Source of the DNA: JAHIVN01 sp018816645 | Lineage (GTDB): Bacteria; Patescibacteriota; Dojkabacteria; JAHIVN01 | Direction of reading: 5' to 3' | DNA: 49,167 nt | NCBI GenBank assembly: GCA_043816305.1 | Contig: JBDRHZ010000040.1 | Location: 1 to 49,167 of the forward strand | Part shown: in pieces, positions 33,316-42,240 of the stretch | Position numbering within the stretch: the first letter of the stretch is position 1 | How the letters are laid out: each line of letters opens with the position of its first letter | Notes under the pieces: generated by a model | Databases searched by the model: none | Told to the model about the DNA's origin: nothing | Seen by the model: the letters and a program-made list of their open reading frames with translations, nothing else | Position numbers and translations under genes: made by a program

Positions 33316-33904
33316 AATTGTTAGAATTTTACTTGCGGGCTAACGCCCACGAAAAACTTGAAATCGTTCTTTTCGCTTCCGCTTCAAGGCGAGGCGGGCG
33401 GAAAGGGGGTTTGGGGGAAATTCCGCCCGCCGAGCCATTCGTTCGCAAATTCGGTTCGGATATTTTCAAACAGACACCGCCAAGAATCACATTTCGAAAA
33501 ATCAAAGGTGGAGGCCAGCCTCGCCACCTTGCTTCACTGAAGCTACGCAAAGGCAAGAGACTACGTCTGACTAAGGATAAGAAAAGTTCCAATATTTGCC
33601 CTCTCTCTTCGCCAGTTAGTACGACTTGCTAAAATACTCCGAAATCCTAGTTATTCCAATAAAAAGTGTTCCAGTCGAAACATAATAGTTTCTTGAATTT
33701 TGTACAGACAGTACCAATGAATCTAGTAAATAAAGCCTATTCACCAGTTCGAATTCTATCTACGAAAAGTACTTTACATCCAAAAAATTTTTATGTAACC
33801 TATGTGTACTGTAGTGACATAGAAATTGGCAATATTTTTTATCGCTCAGCTTAATACCAGACTAAAAGATCGTAGGTTTCAGTTTACTTCAAACAATAAT
33901 AATC
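33316..33904. other. Non-coding stretch with GC-rich repeat
   Basis: Almost 590 bases without a convincing gene. The first 280 bases are GC-rich compared with the surroundings and hold the hairpin at 33393-33431 plus runs that translate to low-complexity basic peptides; I read them as a dispersed repeat rather than coding sequence. The rest is AT-rich and leads to the surface protein gene. Confidence 0.5.
33393..33431. repeat. GC-rich hairpin with G-tract loop
   Basis: GGCGGGCGGAA and TTCCGCCCGCC form a perfect 11-bp stem. The 17-base loop contains two GGGGG tracts separated by TTT. No T-run follows, so it is not an ordinary terminator. It could stall polymerase or be a remnant of a small mobile repeat. 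Confidence 0.55.
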
Positions 33905-35854
33905 GTGAAAAGAAAGCTTCTTTACGTGTCTGTAGCCATGATGGGTTTAGTGGTTTATGCAACAAGTATAACAAATCCAGCTTTTGCTGCAATACTGAAA
34001 CCAGATACAACGTTTAACTCAGTCGGATATGTAGTACACAGCAGCGCAGCAGGATTCAATGGTCATGATTCCGGAGACTCTCTCCAAGTTCAGGCAGATG
34101 GTAAATATGTTGTTGCAGGGGATAGTTCTTGTGCGATAGGAAATCCCGACATGGCTATATGGAGGTACAATCCGAATGGTACGCTCGATACAACCTTCAA
34201 CTCAACCGGGTATATAACGCACAATGGCGCGGCAGGTGGCAACAGCTATGATGGAGGTCTCTCTCTCCAGATCCAGGCAGATGGTAAATATGTTGTTACA
34301 GGTTATAGTGTAAATGCTGCAGGAAATCACGATATGGCGATATGGCGGTACAACACGAATGGTACCCTTGATACAACCTTTAACTCAACCGGGTATGTAA
34401 CGCACAATGGCGCGGCAAGTGGGAACGACAACGATTCCGGCAAGTCCCTTCAGATTCAGGCTGATGGTAAATATGTTGTTGCAGGGTATAGTTCAACAGT
34501 GTCCTGGACGTATGATATGGCAATATGGCGGTACAACACGGATGGCACACTTGATACAACTTTCAACTCAACCGGGTATGTAACGCACAATGGCGCGGCA
34601 GGTGGCAACAGTCAAGATGTCAGTTTATCTCTCCAGATTCAGACAGATGGTAAATATGTTGTTGCAGGGTATAGCAGGAATGCATCTGGGAATGATGATA
34701 TGGCGATATGGCGGTACAATCCGAATGGTACGCTTGATACAACCTTCAACTCAACCGGGTATGTAACGCACAATGGCGTGGCAGGCGGAAATGGCTATGA
34801 TGGAGCTAACTCTCTCCAGATCCAGGCAGATGGTAAATATATTGTTGCAGGAGTTAGTTCTAACGCGTCAAGTGGTTACGATATGGCGATATGGCGGTAC
34901 AATCCGAATGGTACCCTTGATACGACCTTCAACTCAACCGGATATTTAACGCACAATGGTACAGCGGGAGGTAACACGGATGAAGGTAAAGCTCTCCAGA
35001 TCCAGACAGATGCTAAATATGTTGTTGCAGGATATAGTAGGAATGCATCTGGGAATGATGATATGGCGATATGGCGGTACAACACGAATGGTACCCTTGA
35101 TACAACCTTTAACTCAACCGGGTATGTAACGCACAATGGCGCGGCAGGCGGGAACAACCATGATGGAGCTAACTCTCTCCAGATCCAGACAGATGCTAAA
35201 TATGTTGTTTCGGGACTTAGTGTGAATACATTTGGAAATTATGATATGGCGATATGGCGATATCTGGACATGTATCAGATAGCAAGTCTGAATTTATCTC
35301 TTGATGTTTCTCTTAATAATGAAAATATAGAGGTTGGAGAAGATAACGGAGCATTAGGAGTACAAATACTTACCCTATCGACAACAAAAGGAATACTTGT
35401 CGCAAGAGTGGATACAGATATGTATTCTGATCACGATTGGAGTTCTGTAAGTGCGGAGTCGAATATTTCTGATTTCAAGTCCTATGTACATAATCTCACA
35501 TTGGCATCAGGTACTTCGAACACATTTACACTGTATGTTCCCTATACAGAGGGTCACAACTCAGTTGGGATATGTCCGGGAGCACATAATTTAAATGAGG
35601 TCGGATCTGATTGTGAAGGAGTATATTATCTTAACGTTGGGGAAAGCAGAGTATCGATTATTGAAGATAAGGCCATCAGATACTGGGAAATAACAGGTGT
35701 AACTGATACCGGGGGGTTTGGTTATTACCTTGAGGACCTTCCTGAAACAGGTCAGAATATTCTTTTGGGAGCAATTTTGTTTATTGGAATACCTTTGTTT
35801 GTAGCAAGAAAGATGTTAAAGGAAATGGCGTATGTTCCGAGTGCTTACTCATGA
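33905..35854 (+). CDS. LPETG-anchored surface protein with delta-60 repeats
   Basis: A 649-residue exported protein starting with GTG. A signal peptide (residues 1-28, ending NPAFA) is followed by seven delta-60-type repeats, each containing LQIQADGKYVVAGYS and DMAIWRYN-GTLDTTFNSTGY. These repeats usually fold as a beta-propeller. A non-repetitive domain spans about 455-600. An LPETG motif at 612-616, a hydrophobic stretch and then RKMLK form a sortase signal, with an unusually long tail after the basic residues. The protein is probably attached to the cell envelope and exposed, perhaps for adhesion to a host cell (inference). DNA repeats of 183 bases underlie the propeller. Confidence 0.85.
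   Translation: MKRKLLYVSVAMMGLVVYATSITNPAFAAILKPDTTFNSVGYVVHSSAAGFNGHDSGDSLQVQADGKYVVAGDSSCAIGNPDMAIWRYNPNGTLDTTFNSTGYITHNGAAGGNSYDGGLSLQIQADGKYVVTGYSVNAAGNHDMAIWRYNTNGTLDTTFNSTGYVTHNGAASGNDNDSGKSLQIQADGKYVVAGYSSTVSWTYDMAIWRYNTDGTLDTTFNSTGYVTHNGAAGGNSQDVSLSLQIQTDGKYVVAGYSRNASGNDDMAIWRYNPNGTLDTTFNSTGYVTHNGVAGGNGYDGANSLQIQADGKYIVAGVSSNASSGYDMAIWRYNPNGTLDTTFNSTGYLTHNGTAGGNTDEGKALQIQTDAKYVVAGYSRNASGNDDMAIWRYNTNGTLDTTFNSTGYVTHNGAAGGNNHDGANSLQIQTDAKYVVSGLSVNTFGNYDMAIWRYLDMYQIASLNLSLDVSLNNENIEVGEDNGALGVQILTLSTTKGILVARVDTDMYSDHDWSSVSAESNISDFKSYVHNLTLASGTSNTFTLYVPYTEGHNSVGICPGAHNLNEVGSDCEGVYYLNVGESRVSIIEDKAIRYWEITGVTDTGGFGYYLEDLPETGQNILLGAILFIGIPLFVARKMLKEMAYVPSAYS
34148..35270 (+). repeat. Tandem 183-bp repeats within the delta-60 gene
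   Basis: The DMAIWRY codons recur at 34148, 34331, 34514, 34697, 34880, 35060 and 35243, that is every 183 bases with one 180-base unit. Long identical stretches between units point to recent expansion or gene conversion. All units keep the reading frame, so copy-number change would lengthen or shorten the protein without breaking it. Confidence 0.9.
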
Positions 35855-36563
35855 TATTCTGTACTCAAATTAGTTAATCTTCGGGAAATCAGGAGTCTTA
35901 GGTACTTATTGGGTAGTTTTACATTTAAGGAAATCGTTGGTAACCTGGTTTCAACCCGTGAATTCATAATATAGAAAAGTTCAAGCCTTGCTTACCTGTT
36001 TGCACGTGGCATGGTCCTATACATCCCGTGGTTCACCTGTTCTGAGTTTATCGCAGAGAATCCTTGTCAGCCGACAGGCAGGCCTCCTTCTCCGCCAGAA
36101 AAAATACTTAAATAGTACTTATAATTATGAATGCACAGTCCCAAAACAGTCAGTTGAAAAAAAACTAAGAAACTCCTTATAAAAGAGAAATACTGGGTGC
36201 TTCACCATTAGCAGTGTGAGCTAAAGAACAAGATCCATTCAAGCTTCTAAACTTCTTTGACTTCCTTAATCTCCTGTTCATTACGTAAGCGTTTAACCAT
36301 AATTCTTCTGTAGATAATAGATTTAGAACTTTTTAATTGACTAGATATCTTGCATATGGGAGTATCCTCGAGATGTCTTTCTCGCCTCCGCTCATAAAGC
36401 TTCCTATCTTCTCCCTCAGCAGGATTCGACAAGGCAGGTGGGTTCGTATATATTTTTGTTTTGCGGTTACTATAGATATTTGCTAGCATGACAACTACAC
36501 AATTTTTATGATAGAACAGTACACCTTGTCTATTGCAAGTATTTTGTTTTAGATACTTCTACT
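35855..36563. other. Long stretch without a secure gene
   Basis: Seven hundred bases after the surface protein gene. Around 36030-36100 lie degenerate copies of the CTGAG...TCG and CAGGCAGG palindromes. An 80-codon frame on the minus strand (36247-36489) is listed separately as doubtful. I see no RNA gene and no clear terminator. Confidence 0.4.
36247..36489 (-). CDS. Doubtful small basic protein
   Basis: An 80-codon frame encoding an Arg/Lys-rich peptide whose C-terminal half (ICKISSQLKSSKSIIYRRI) vaguely resembles a helix-turn-helix. There is no ribosome-binding site, and the composition may simply reflect the repeat-rich DNA. It could be a degenerate piece of a transposase or invertase. 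I keep it only as a possibility. Confidence 0.2.
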   Translation of the reverse strand: MLANIYSNRKTKIYTNPPALSNPAEGEDRKLYERRRERHLEDTPICKISSQLKSSKSIIYRRIMVKRLRNEQEIKEVKEV

Positions 36564-37625
36564 ATGAAAAAGCCCCCTATCTTCTCTTTTGTAATTATAT
36601 TTGTGCTTATAGCTGTTCTAGGACTAGTAGGATTATTATTCGTTAATAAAACAGAAAAAACAACTAGCCCCGCGCTAGAATATTATGAAACCATAGGAGG
36701 GACGGTATTGACAAAGTTAGATAAATATAATAATTCACACCAAACATGTTTACTTCATAGTCATATTATTACCGAAGGATCTGATGCCATAGACAATAGT
36801 TATGAGTGTGGACTTGAAGAGCTATACAGTGGTAACTGTCCAGAAGAGGAACCTGCACCGGACTACTCAACACCAGTGCTTGGTACAGACAATCAAACCA
36901 TGAACCAACAGTTAAAAACAAAAACAGACGATATTTTAGGCAAGCTCAAACATACAGGTTATACACACAAAGATTACATCCGTAACGACGGCGAAGGAGT
37001 ATCCCTGACAGATTGTTCTGGGTTTGTAGGACACTTGTTACAAGAAGAATTTGTTGGCCATTATAATATAATTCCACAAAACTATAGCTGCACACATCCT
37101 TTAGCTGCAGATTATTATGACTATTTCGATGGTGCACCTGTGGACGCAGATACAGCCATATGTTGGCAAAAAATAGAAAATGTAGCAGATGCTCAGCCAG
37201 GAGATATTCTTGTTTACAAAAGTACAGAGAACATAAGTAACGACAAGAAGACATGTCCTAACGGAGACAAAGTATATAAACTAACAAGCGATTCTGGACA
37301 CGTAATGGTTATCCATTCACACCCAAAACTCTCAAGCTGTAAAGACTCAAATCAATACTACGTTAGAGTAGCTGACTCTACTGCATCTCCACATTATCAT
37401 GACACTCGTGCAGGAGATGCACCTAACAACAACTTTAGATTAGACTATAATTCGTGGTTTTATGAGCACACTAAGGATAATGGCGATAAGTATTATACTC
37501 ATTCTGGTTTGGGCACAGGAACACTATGGTTAAATAAAGATATAGAATTCTTCAGATGGAAATCATGCTCCGGCACCAAACATCATAAAGATATCATTAT
37601 TGGACGACCAGTTGCGTGCAAATAG
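36564..37625 (+). CDS. Membrane-anchored NlpC/P60-like cysteine hydrolase
   Basis: A 353-residue exported protein. One hydrophobic segment (about 7-28) acts as an uncleaved anchor or signal. The catalytic domain shows TDCSGFVGHLLQE with C151, QPGDILVY at about 211-218, and SGHVMVIHS with H246, which is the cysteine-histidine arrangement of NlpC/P60 or related CHAP hydrolases that cut peptide bonds in cell-wall peptidoglycan. An insertion rich in cysteine lies between C151 and H246, and several further cysteines suggest disulphides outside the cell. It stands alone, between the surface protein and YibE/F genes. Confidence 0.75.
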   Translation: MKKPPIFSFVIIFVLIAVLGLVGLLFVNKTEKTTSPALEYYETIGGTVLTKLDKYNNSHQTCLLHSHIITEGSDAIDNSYECGLEELYSGNCPEEEPAPDYSTPVLGTDNQTMNQQLKTKTDDILGKLKHTGYTHKDYIRNDGEGVSLTDCSGFVGHLLQEEFVGHYNIIPQNYSCTHPLAADYYDYFDGAPVDADTAICWQKIENVADAQPGDILVYKSTENISNDKKTCPNGDKVYKLTSDSGHVMVIHSHPKLSSCKDSNQYYVRVADSTASPHYHDTRAGDAPNNNFRLDYNSWFYEHTKDNGDKYYTHSGLGTGTLWLNKDIEFFRWKSCSGTKHHKDIIIGRPVACK

Positions 37626-37745
37626 GGACTAAGGCTAAGCTTGCATAATGGTCGCTATTAATGAAACATTTGTCCTAAAACGACAAGTGCCCGAAATTAA
37701 ATCGGGAATAACCGAGTTAGTTAATAATTAACATATCTGATTTAT

Positions 37746-38891
37746 ATGAAGTATCTAAAACTAACCGTATTTCTGTCTTTTTTGTTTGTATTAGCGCGGT
37801 TTTGTGCAATACCTGTACAAACTTGTTTTGCACAGGATGATACTGACAGTGAGCAAACTGAAATTCAATTACCCGAAACCGAATATATACAGGGAACAAT
37901 AATCGAAGTTTTAGAAGAAAAAGTTCTTGAGTTTCAAGGACAAAGCCAGAAATACCAAAAACTAAAAATACTAGTTACAAAAGGTAGTTTAAGAGATGAG
38001 GAAATCATTGTAGAAAATGGTGCATCTCCAACGGCACAAGTGGTTTCGTACCATAAAGGAGATAATGTAATGATCTCATTTAGTAAGGGAACTGACGGAA
38101 CTGATATATTTTATATTACTGATTATATAAGAACCCCCGGAATAGTAACTCTTTTTATATTTTTTATTATCATCTCACTTATAGTTGGGTCCAAGAAAGG
38201 GCTCTTTTCCCTCATTTCTATGGCTATTTCATTTATTATCCTTTTTACTTTTGTTCTTCCACAGATACAAATGGGGAAAGATCCTGTACTAATAGCTATT
38301 CTTGCTTCAATTATAATTGTCCCAGTTACGTTCTATCTGTCACATGGATTTGAAAAGAAAACAACCGTATCAGTATTCGGTACATTTATTGCTTTAGTAA
38401 TTACAGGAATTCTCTCAAGTATTTTTGTGAATATGACACACCTAACAGGGACTTCATCGGAAGATGCAATGTTTCTGCAAATTTTAGAAGGTGATCAATA
38501 TAATTTAAAAGGACTTTTACTTGCCGGAATTATTATCGGAACTCTTGGTGTTATGGATGATATAACAGTATCACAGACAGCGATTGTTTATCAGCTTCAT
38601 GATATAAAAAACAACTTATCCTTTTCAGCTCTATTTAAACGTTCTATACAAATTGGAAAGGATCACATCGCATCAATGATAAATACTTTAGTACTTGTAT
38701 ATACAGGGGCTTCACTTCCATTTTTGCTTCTTTTTATTAATAATCCTCGACCATTTAGTGAACTAATTAATTTTGAATTCATAACTACAGAGATAGTTAG
38801 AACTCTAGTGGGAAGTATTGGTCTTATTCTTGCAGTTCCAATAACTACATATTTAGCATGTTTTTTTGTAAAAAGAAGAGTAGCCACTTAA
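37746..38891 (+). CDS. YibE/F-like membrane protein
   Basis: A 381-residue membrane protein. A signal peptide (1-29, ending TCFA) is followed by a 100-residue extracytoplasmic beta domain, then seven or so membrane segments from about 135 onward. The family-specific stretch GIIIGTLGVMDDITVSQTAIVYQL lies between two of them and is followed by GKDHIASMINTLVLVYTGASLP. YibE/F proteins are widespread in Firmicutes and CPR bacteria; a transport role has been proposed but not shown. Length and order are normal. Confidence 0.88.
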   Translation: MKYLKLTVFLSFLFVLARFCAIPVQTCFAQDDTDSEQTEIQLPETEYIQGTIIEVLEEKVLEFQGQSQKYQKLKILVTKGSLRDEEIIVENGASPTAQVVSYHKGDNVMISFSKGTDGTDIFYITDYIRTPGIVTLFIFFIIISLIVGSKKGLFSLISMAISFIILFTFVLPQIQMGKDPVLIAILASIIIVPVTFYLSHGFEKKTTVSVFGTFIALVITGILSSIFVNMTHLTGTSSEDAMFLQILEGDQYNLKGLLLAGIIIGTLGVMDDITVSQTAIVYQLHDIKNNLSFSALFKRSIQIGKDHIASMINTLVLVYTGASLPFLLLFINNPRPFSELINFEFITTEIVRTLVGSIGLILAVPITTYLACFFVKRRVAT

Positions 38892-39049
38892 CAATGAAAC
38901 TATTAGATGCATAAAATTATAGTTCCAACTTCTTCCCCTCCATAGGCGGGCAGGCCAAACGCTCATTGATTCGACAAGCTCGATTCGCCTGCACTCATCG
39001 CAGGCAGCACGAAGTGCCTGAGACTAGCAAAAGTGAAGAACTCAGTAAG
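38892..39049. repeat. Intergenic repeat cluster including 23-bp hairpin repeat, copy 2
   Basis: GC-rich for this genome. It holds a TTCGACAAGCTCG-type palindrome, GCCTGC/GCAGGC (38987-38992 and 39000-39005), and the 23-base element at 39006-39028 that matches 25558-25580 with two mismatches. It lies between the convergent YibE/F and MerR-type genes and may work as a bidirectional transcription stop. Confidence 0.5.
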
Positions 39050-39640
39050 TCATCCTTTCCACAAGCCCTCAAAAAGCAAAGAAAATGACCGGGCTACTTT
39101 CGAATCATTAATTATCATATCAAATCGAGTATCCGGGCTGTCGCTCGGGATCTCAATTCGGACAACCTTAGAATCCTGAATGCTTATAGTCACACCAAAA
39201 ACACTCCCATTTCTCGTTTCGTATCCAACTTTTCTCATATCTTCCGCCATTTCCTTCATCCGTGGATAGTCCAGGTTGCGGATGATTCGAACTTTCAGCC
39301 CCCTTTCTATAGCAGATTTCCCTGTCTTGAGAATTTCTTTGTGATCAGCCGGATCCGGAGTAGTCACATCATGGCTCACAATCACGTCCAATGATCTTTG
39401 TGCTTTCATAAGCTCCTCTATTCGAGCTTTTTTAGGATCATAGCCCCAGCGGACATCTATCTTCGCTTTTTCACCTCTCATCAAGAATTCCTGAATCAGT
39501 TCCAAAGAGTAGTATCTGTAAGCAGAATTTTTATCCCTGATGGGCACTATTCTCTTCTCCTTTTCCCATCTGCGTAGTGTAGCAGGGTGAACATTTAAGA
39601 GCTTGGCAGCTTCTGAAACCTTAAGAAGTCCGGATTTCAT
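39050..39640 (-). CDS. MerR-type HTH regulator with C-terminal PLD-like sensor domain
   Basis: A 196-residue regulator. Residues 1-50 are a MerR-like winged helix (LKVSEAAKLLNVHPATLRRWEKEKRIVPI, then YRYYS). The remaining part (LDVIVSHDVTTPD, LKVRIIRNLDYPRM, VFGVTISIQDSKVVRIEIPSD, then FSLLFEGLW) resembles the phospholipase-D-like effector domains of TrmB-type regulators. I chose the ATG at 39640 because the HTH begins right after it; the frame extends to 39817 but that part would overlap the divergent gene's start. The two divergent starts are 85 bases apart, so it may regulate that gene. Confidence 0.75.
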   Translation of the reverse strand: MKSGLLKVSEAAKLLNVHPATLRRWEKEKRIVPIRDKNSAYRYYSLELIQEFLMRGEKAKIDVRWGYDPKKARIEELMKAQRSLDVIVSHDVTTPDPADHKEILKTGKSAIERGLKVRIIRNLDYPRMKEMAEDMRKVGYETRNGSVFGVTISIQDSKVVRIEIPSDSPDTRFDMIINDSKVARSFSLLFEGLWKG

Positions 39641-39725
39641 GTGAGTAAGGTTCAAAAAATCTATTATTAAATCAGGGATAACTTTCTCTTGAACATACTT
39701 AAAGTTATCAGGTAAATTATACCAA

Positions 39726-40601
39726 ATGGAGACTGACAAAGGAAAAATACAAAGATCTATAGACAGCCTTTTATCCGAGCTAATAAATGAACTTGAAAGT
39801 AAGCTGCGTTTATCCATCGAGAGTATTACAATAGTAGGAAGCTATGGCATAAAGAGAATCTCTTTGGCAAGGCCAAATATCAATATCTTCATTTTTCTAA
39901 AGACAAATGCCCGTTCAGACAACATCTTAGAGATCGGAAGAATATTCTATAAAATAGCTGAAAAATACAAGAAACATTTTTCCGTCAAAATAGATGCTTT
40001 CCCCTATAGATTAGGACAAAGAATCGGACATAAAACGCTTGAACTGGTTCTTTCTCCGCATATAGTCTTCATGAGTGAGAAGGATGCAAATCCGCCATTT
40101 GGTATTCCAAGCAACGTTCTGGATGCGATGAGATCTACAAGAAAAGTAGTCTTTGGAAGTGATCCTCTGAGAAGGATGAATCTAAACTATACAAAACAGG
40201 ACATTTTACAATGGGCATTTTTTGACATTTGCTATCTTTTCAAGAAGATGATTGTCCACACGCCTCTAAGCTACAACATCACAAAAAACAACGACCTGCT
40301 CACAGAGGAAATACTGAGTTTCGGGAAAAATGCACTGATTTGGGGAGTTCAGCTCTTCCTAAGCGAAAAGGATCTCAATTTAAAAAAACACTACGGGATA
40401 ATACAAGATAAGTCCAAACTGGTTGATTTCTTCATAAAAAAAGACTCGGAGCTGGGAAAGTGTGCGAAGGTCATAATCGATGCCAGATCAAACTTTCTAG
40501 AATACAAAAAAAGCAAGAGAAAAACATTTGCTCTTTATGATTCTACCTATAGAGCAGTATGCAAGGTTAGTAATATTATATTAAGCCAGCTGGGAAAGTG
40601 A
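39726..40601 (+). CDS. Nucleotidyltransferase-fold protein with degenerate active site
   Basis: A 291-residue protein whose first 110 residues follow the DNA polymerase beta-like nucleotidyltransferase pattern: IVGSYGIKRIS, then a strand NINIFIFLK where active enzymes have D-x-D, and VKIDAF where the third aspartate remains. Loss of the two metal-binding aspartates suggests an inactive or binding-only protein. The C-terminal 150 residues are helical, like the partner domains of such enzymes. Its stop overlaps the start of the next gene (GTGA), so the two are co-translated. It is divergent from the MerR-type regulator. Confidence 0.6.
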   Translation: METDKGKIQRSIDSLLSELINELESKLRLSIESITIVGSYGIKRISLARPNINIFIFLKTNARSDNILEIGRIFYKIAEKYKKHFSVKIDAFPYRLGQRIGHKTLELVLSPHIVFMSEKDANPPFGIPSNVLDAMRSTRKVVFGSDPLRRMNLNYTKQDILQWAFFDICYLFKKMIVHTPLSYNITKNNDLLTEEILSFGKNALIWGVQLFLSEKDLNLKKHYGIIQDKSKLVDFFIKKDSELGKCAKVIIDARSNFLEYKKSKRKTFALYDSTYRAVCKVSNIILSQLGK

Positions 40602-41302
40602 GATCCTTTGTTCTCGGAGACCTGTTGGGAAACAGTGAAATAGTAAAAAGAACACTTGATTTAGAATTAAGGAAGTATGATTTTGTCCTCTATAATGGAG
40701 ATATACCTAATCCATCGGTATTCAAAGCCATCAGAGAAAAGCGTGTTCTTTCTGGGTATGATGAGAAAAAAGTCGATATCGGAAATCATGATCTTCCTCA
40801 AAAGGCTCTGAACAAAGCTATACGTGAAGTCGTAGAAATTTCAAATATAATTGAAAAGTATCCCATCACTGTTTTTGGAGTACTGGGGAATGCTGATAAT
40901 CCACATTATGAGAAATTCATAAAGTGGCCGTTTCAAAGGCCCCACAACAAGCTTATTAAAGTAGGAATATTAAATTTCATCGGTTATGATGAATGGTCGT
41001 GTTATATATTTGAGAAGGAAAATCAGAATGAAAGAGCTTTCTGTGATAAAGTGATTGAGGAGGACTTGAGCAATTTGTTTGAGCAGGTAGATACAAGAAA
41101 AACAATACTTATAACACATGCTCCACCATTTAAGATTCTCGATAAGGTAAATGAAAGAAAGATTAAATACGCTAATGGAACGTACGGACCTTGTGCAAAG
41201 AAAGGTCATATCGGAAGTACTGGAGAGATAAAAGATATTGTCGATGTAACTGTAAATAACGAGGAAAATATGAATGTAAAATTTGCAAAACTTCCTTCTT
41301 AA
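40598..41302 (+). CDS. Calcineurin-like metallophosphoesterase
   Basis: A 234-residue protein with a GTG start inside the GTGA overlap with the preceding gene. Motifs in order are VLGDLLGN (usually GDxHG), LYNGDIPN, LGNADN, ILITHAPPF and KGHIGSTG. These are the metal-binding blocks of calcineurin-like phosphoesterases, which hydrolyse phosphodiesters or phosphomonoesters with two metal ions. The first histidine of the family is replaced by leucine and the final GHxH is incomplete, so the metal site is unusual. Pairing with a nucleotidyltransferase-like protein suggests linked nucleotide chemistry, but this is inference. Confidence 0.7.
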   Translation: MRSFVLGDLLGNSEIVKRTLDLELRKYDFVLYNGDIPNPSVFKAIREKRVLSGYDEKKVDIGNHDLPQKALNKAIREVVEISNIIEKYPITVFGVLGNADNPHYEKFIKWPFQRPHNKLIKVGILNFIGYDEWSCYIFEKENQNERAFCDKVIEEDLSNLFEQVDTRKTILITHAPPFKILDKVNERKIKYANGTYGPCAKKGHIGSTGEIKDIVDVTVNNEENMNVKFAKLPS

Positions 41303-41455
41303 GACAAATCCTCAAGTTTAGTAATTCTTCTGTCCTGGTACAGATATTCACAATTTTTAAGAAAAGATATCCCCGAACCGTCTCAGATAGTTTATAATTC
41401 TTTGTAAATCTACTACAATAAGAAAAGTAAACAAGTTAGTCTATACAATAAAGCC

Positions 41456-42187
41456 ATGTATCCAAAAGAATTTTTTAAACTGCAGCTTGATTTTGCCCAA
41501 AAAGCCTCCGAGATAACCAGGGAAGATATAACTCAGGCAATTCTCAAATATACTAATATTTACCTGACGTTCGGCCTGGATTTTAATTTTAGTATTGAAG
41601 CCAAAGTCTGGCAAAACTACATTAGGGATTTTAAATCCGATCTCGAATACACTTATCAATTCTATAAACAAACACAAAAAGATGGTAAGCAAAAAAGGGC
41701 CATCGATAAATATAAAGAGGTAGAATTCGGCTGCTTTTCATACAGCATAGAGCCTAAGAAAAAAAGAGCTTGGATTCATATATCAAATAATGAGAAGTCG
41801 AACTTCGGACCTTTCAGCTCGGAGAGGCTGGATGCGAGAAGGAGGGAAATGACAGAAATGCTGAAGTACATCAAGCTGCATAAAAAAAACGTTGAATTTA
41901 TAAAAGAAACTTCCTGGTTTTTTGCCCATGAGAATCACAATAAAGTTTATCCGCCGGAATTTATCGGGCAAGCTGCTATTGTAGCGGGAGGTGAATTGCA
42001 GTTCTTATCATCCTGGGGACAGTTTATCGACAGCAAAGGCCGGTTAAGAAACGATTTAGCTGACAAATTCAGGAAATGCCTCTCAAAGAAAAATACGATT
42101 TCGGATATGATAAAGTGCTTTCCGTATCCGGTAAAGGAGTCCGAAATGCCGATTGAGGAGTTCTATGGGTTTTATGAGGTAGTGTGA
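41456..42187 (+). CDS. Hypothetical protein
   Basis: A 243-residue soluble protein that I do not recognise. It starts with a long helix, followed by charged segments (LEYTYQFYKQTQKDGKQKRAIDKY), a strand pair (EFGCFSYSIEPKKKRAWIHI) and a C-terminal helical region. The conserved-looking aromatic and Arg/Glu residues suggest a real fold. A TATAAT box at 41393-41398 may drive it. It is flanked by the phosphoesterase and, convergently, by a small methyltransferase. Confidence 0.6.
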   Translation: MYPKEFFKLQLDFAQKASEITREDITQAILKYTNIYLTFGLDFNFSIEAKVWQNYIRDFKSDLEYTYQFYKQTQKDGKQKRAIDKYKEVEFGCFSYSIEPKKKRAWIHISNNEKSNFGPFSSERLDARRREMTEMLKYIKLHKKNVEFIKETSWFFAHENHNKVYPPEFIGQAAIVAGGELQFLSSWGQFIDSKGRLRNDLADKFRKCLSKKNTISDMIKCFPYPVKESEMPIEEFYGFYEVV

Positions 42188-42240
42188 GTGGTTGAAGGAA
42201 AACCGTTGAATAGAATAAGATTAGCTTGCTTATCCTGAAT

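Noticed and set aside
33318..33632. 104-codon open frame in the GC-rich stretch after the M20 gene
   Set aside because: Low-complexity basic composition, several overlapping frames of similar length on both strands, and coincidence with a hairpin repeat; it looks like repeat DNA, not a gene.
33744..33770. Possible right attachment site: GTTCGAAT resembling the T-arm of tRNA-Ser
   Set aside because: Only about 8-12 bases match the tRNA 3' end, no acceptor strand follows, and similar TTCGAA words occur elsewhere (for example near 25770 and 45815).
34005..35270. CRISPR-like periodic repeats
   Set aside because: The period is 183 bases, the repeats are in-frame protein-coding delta-60 units, and there are no short spacers.
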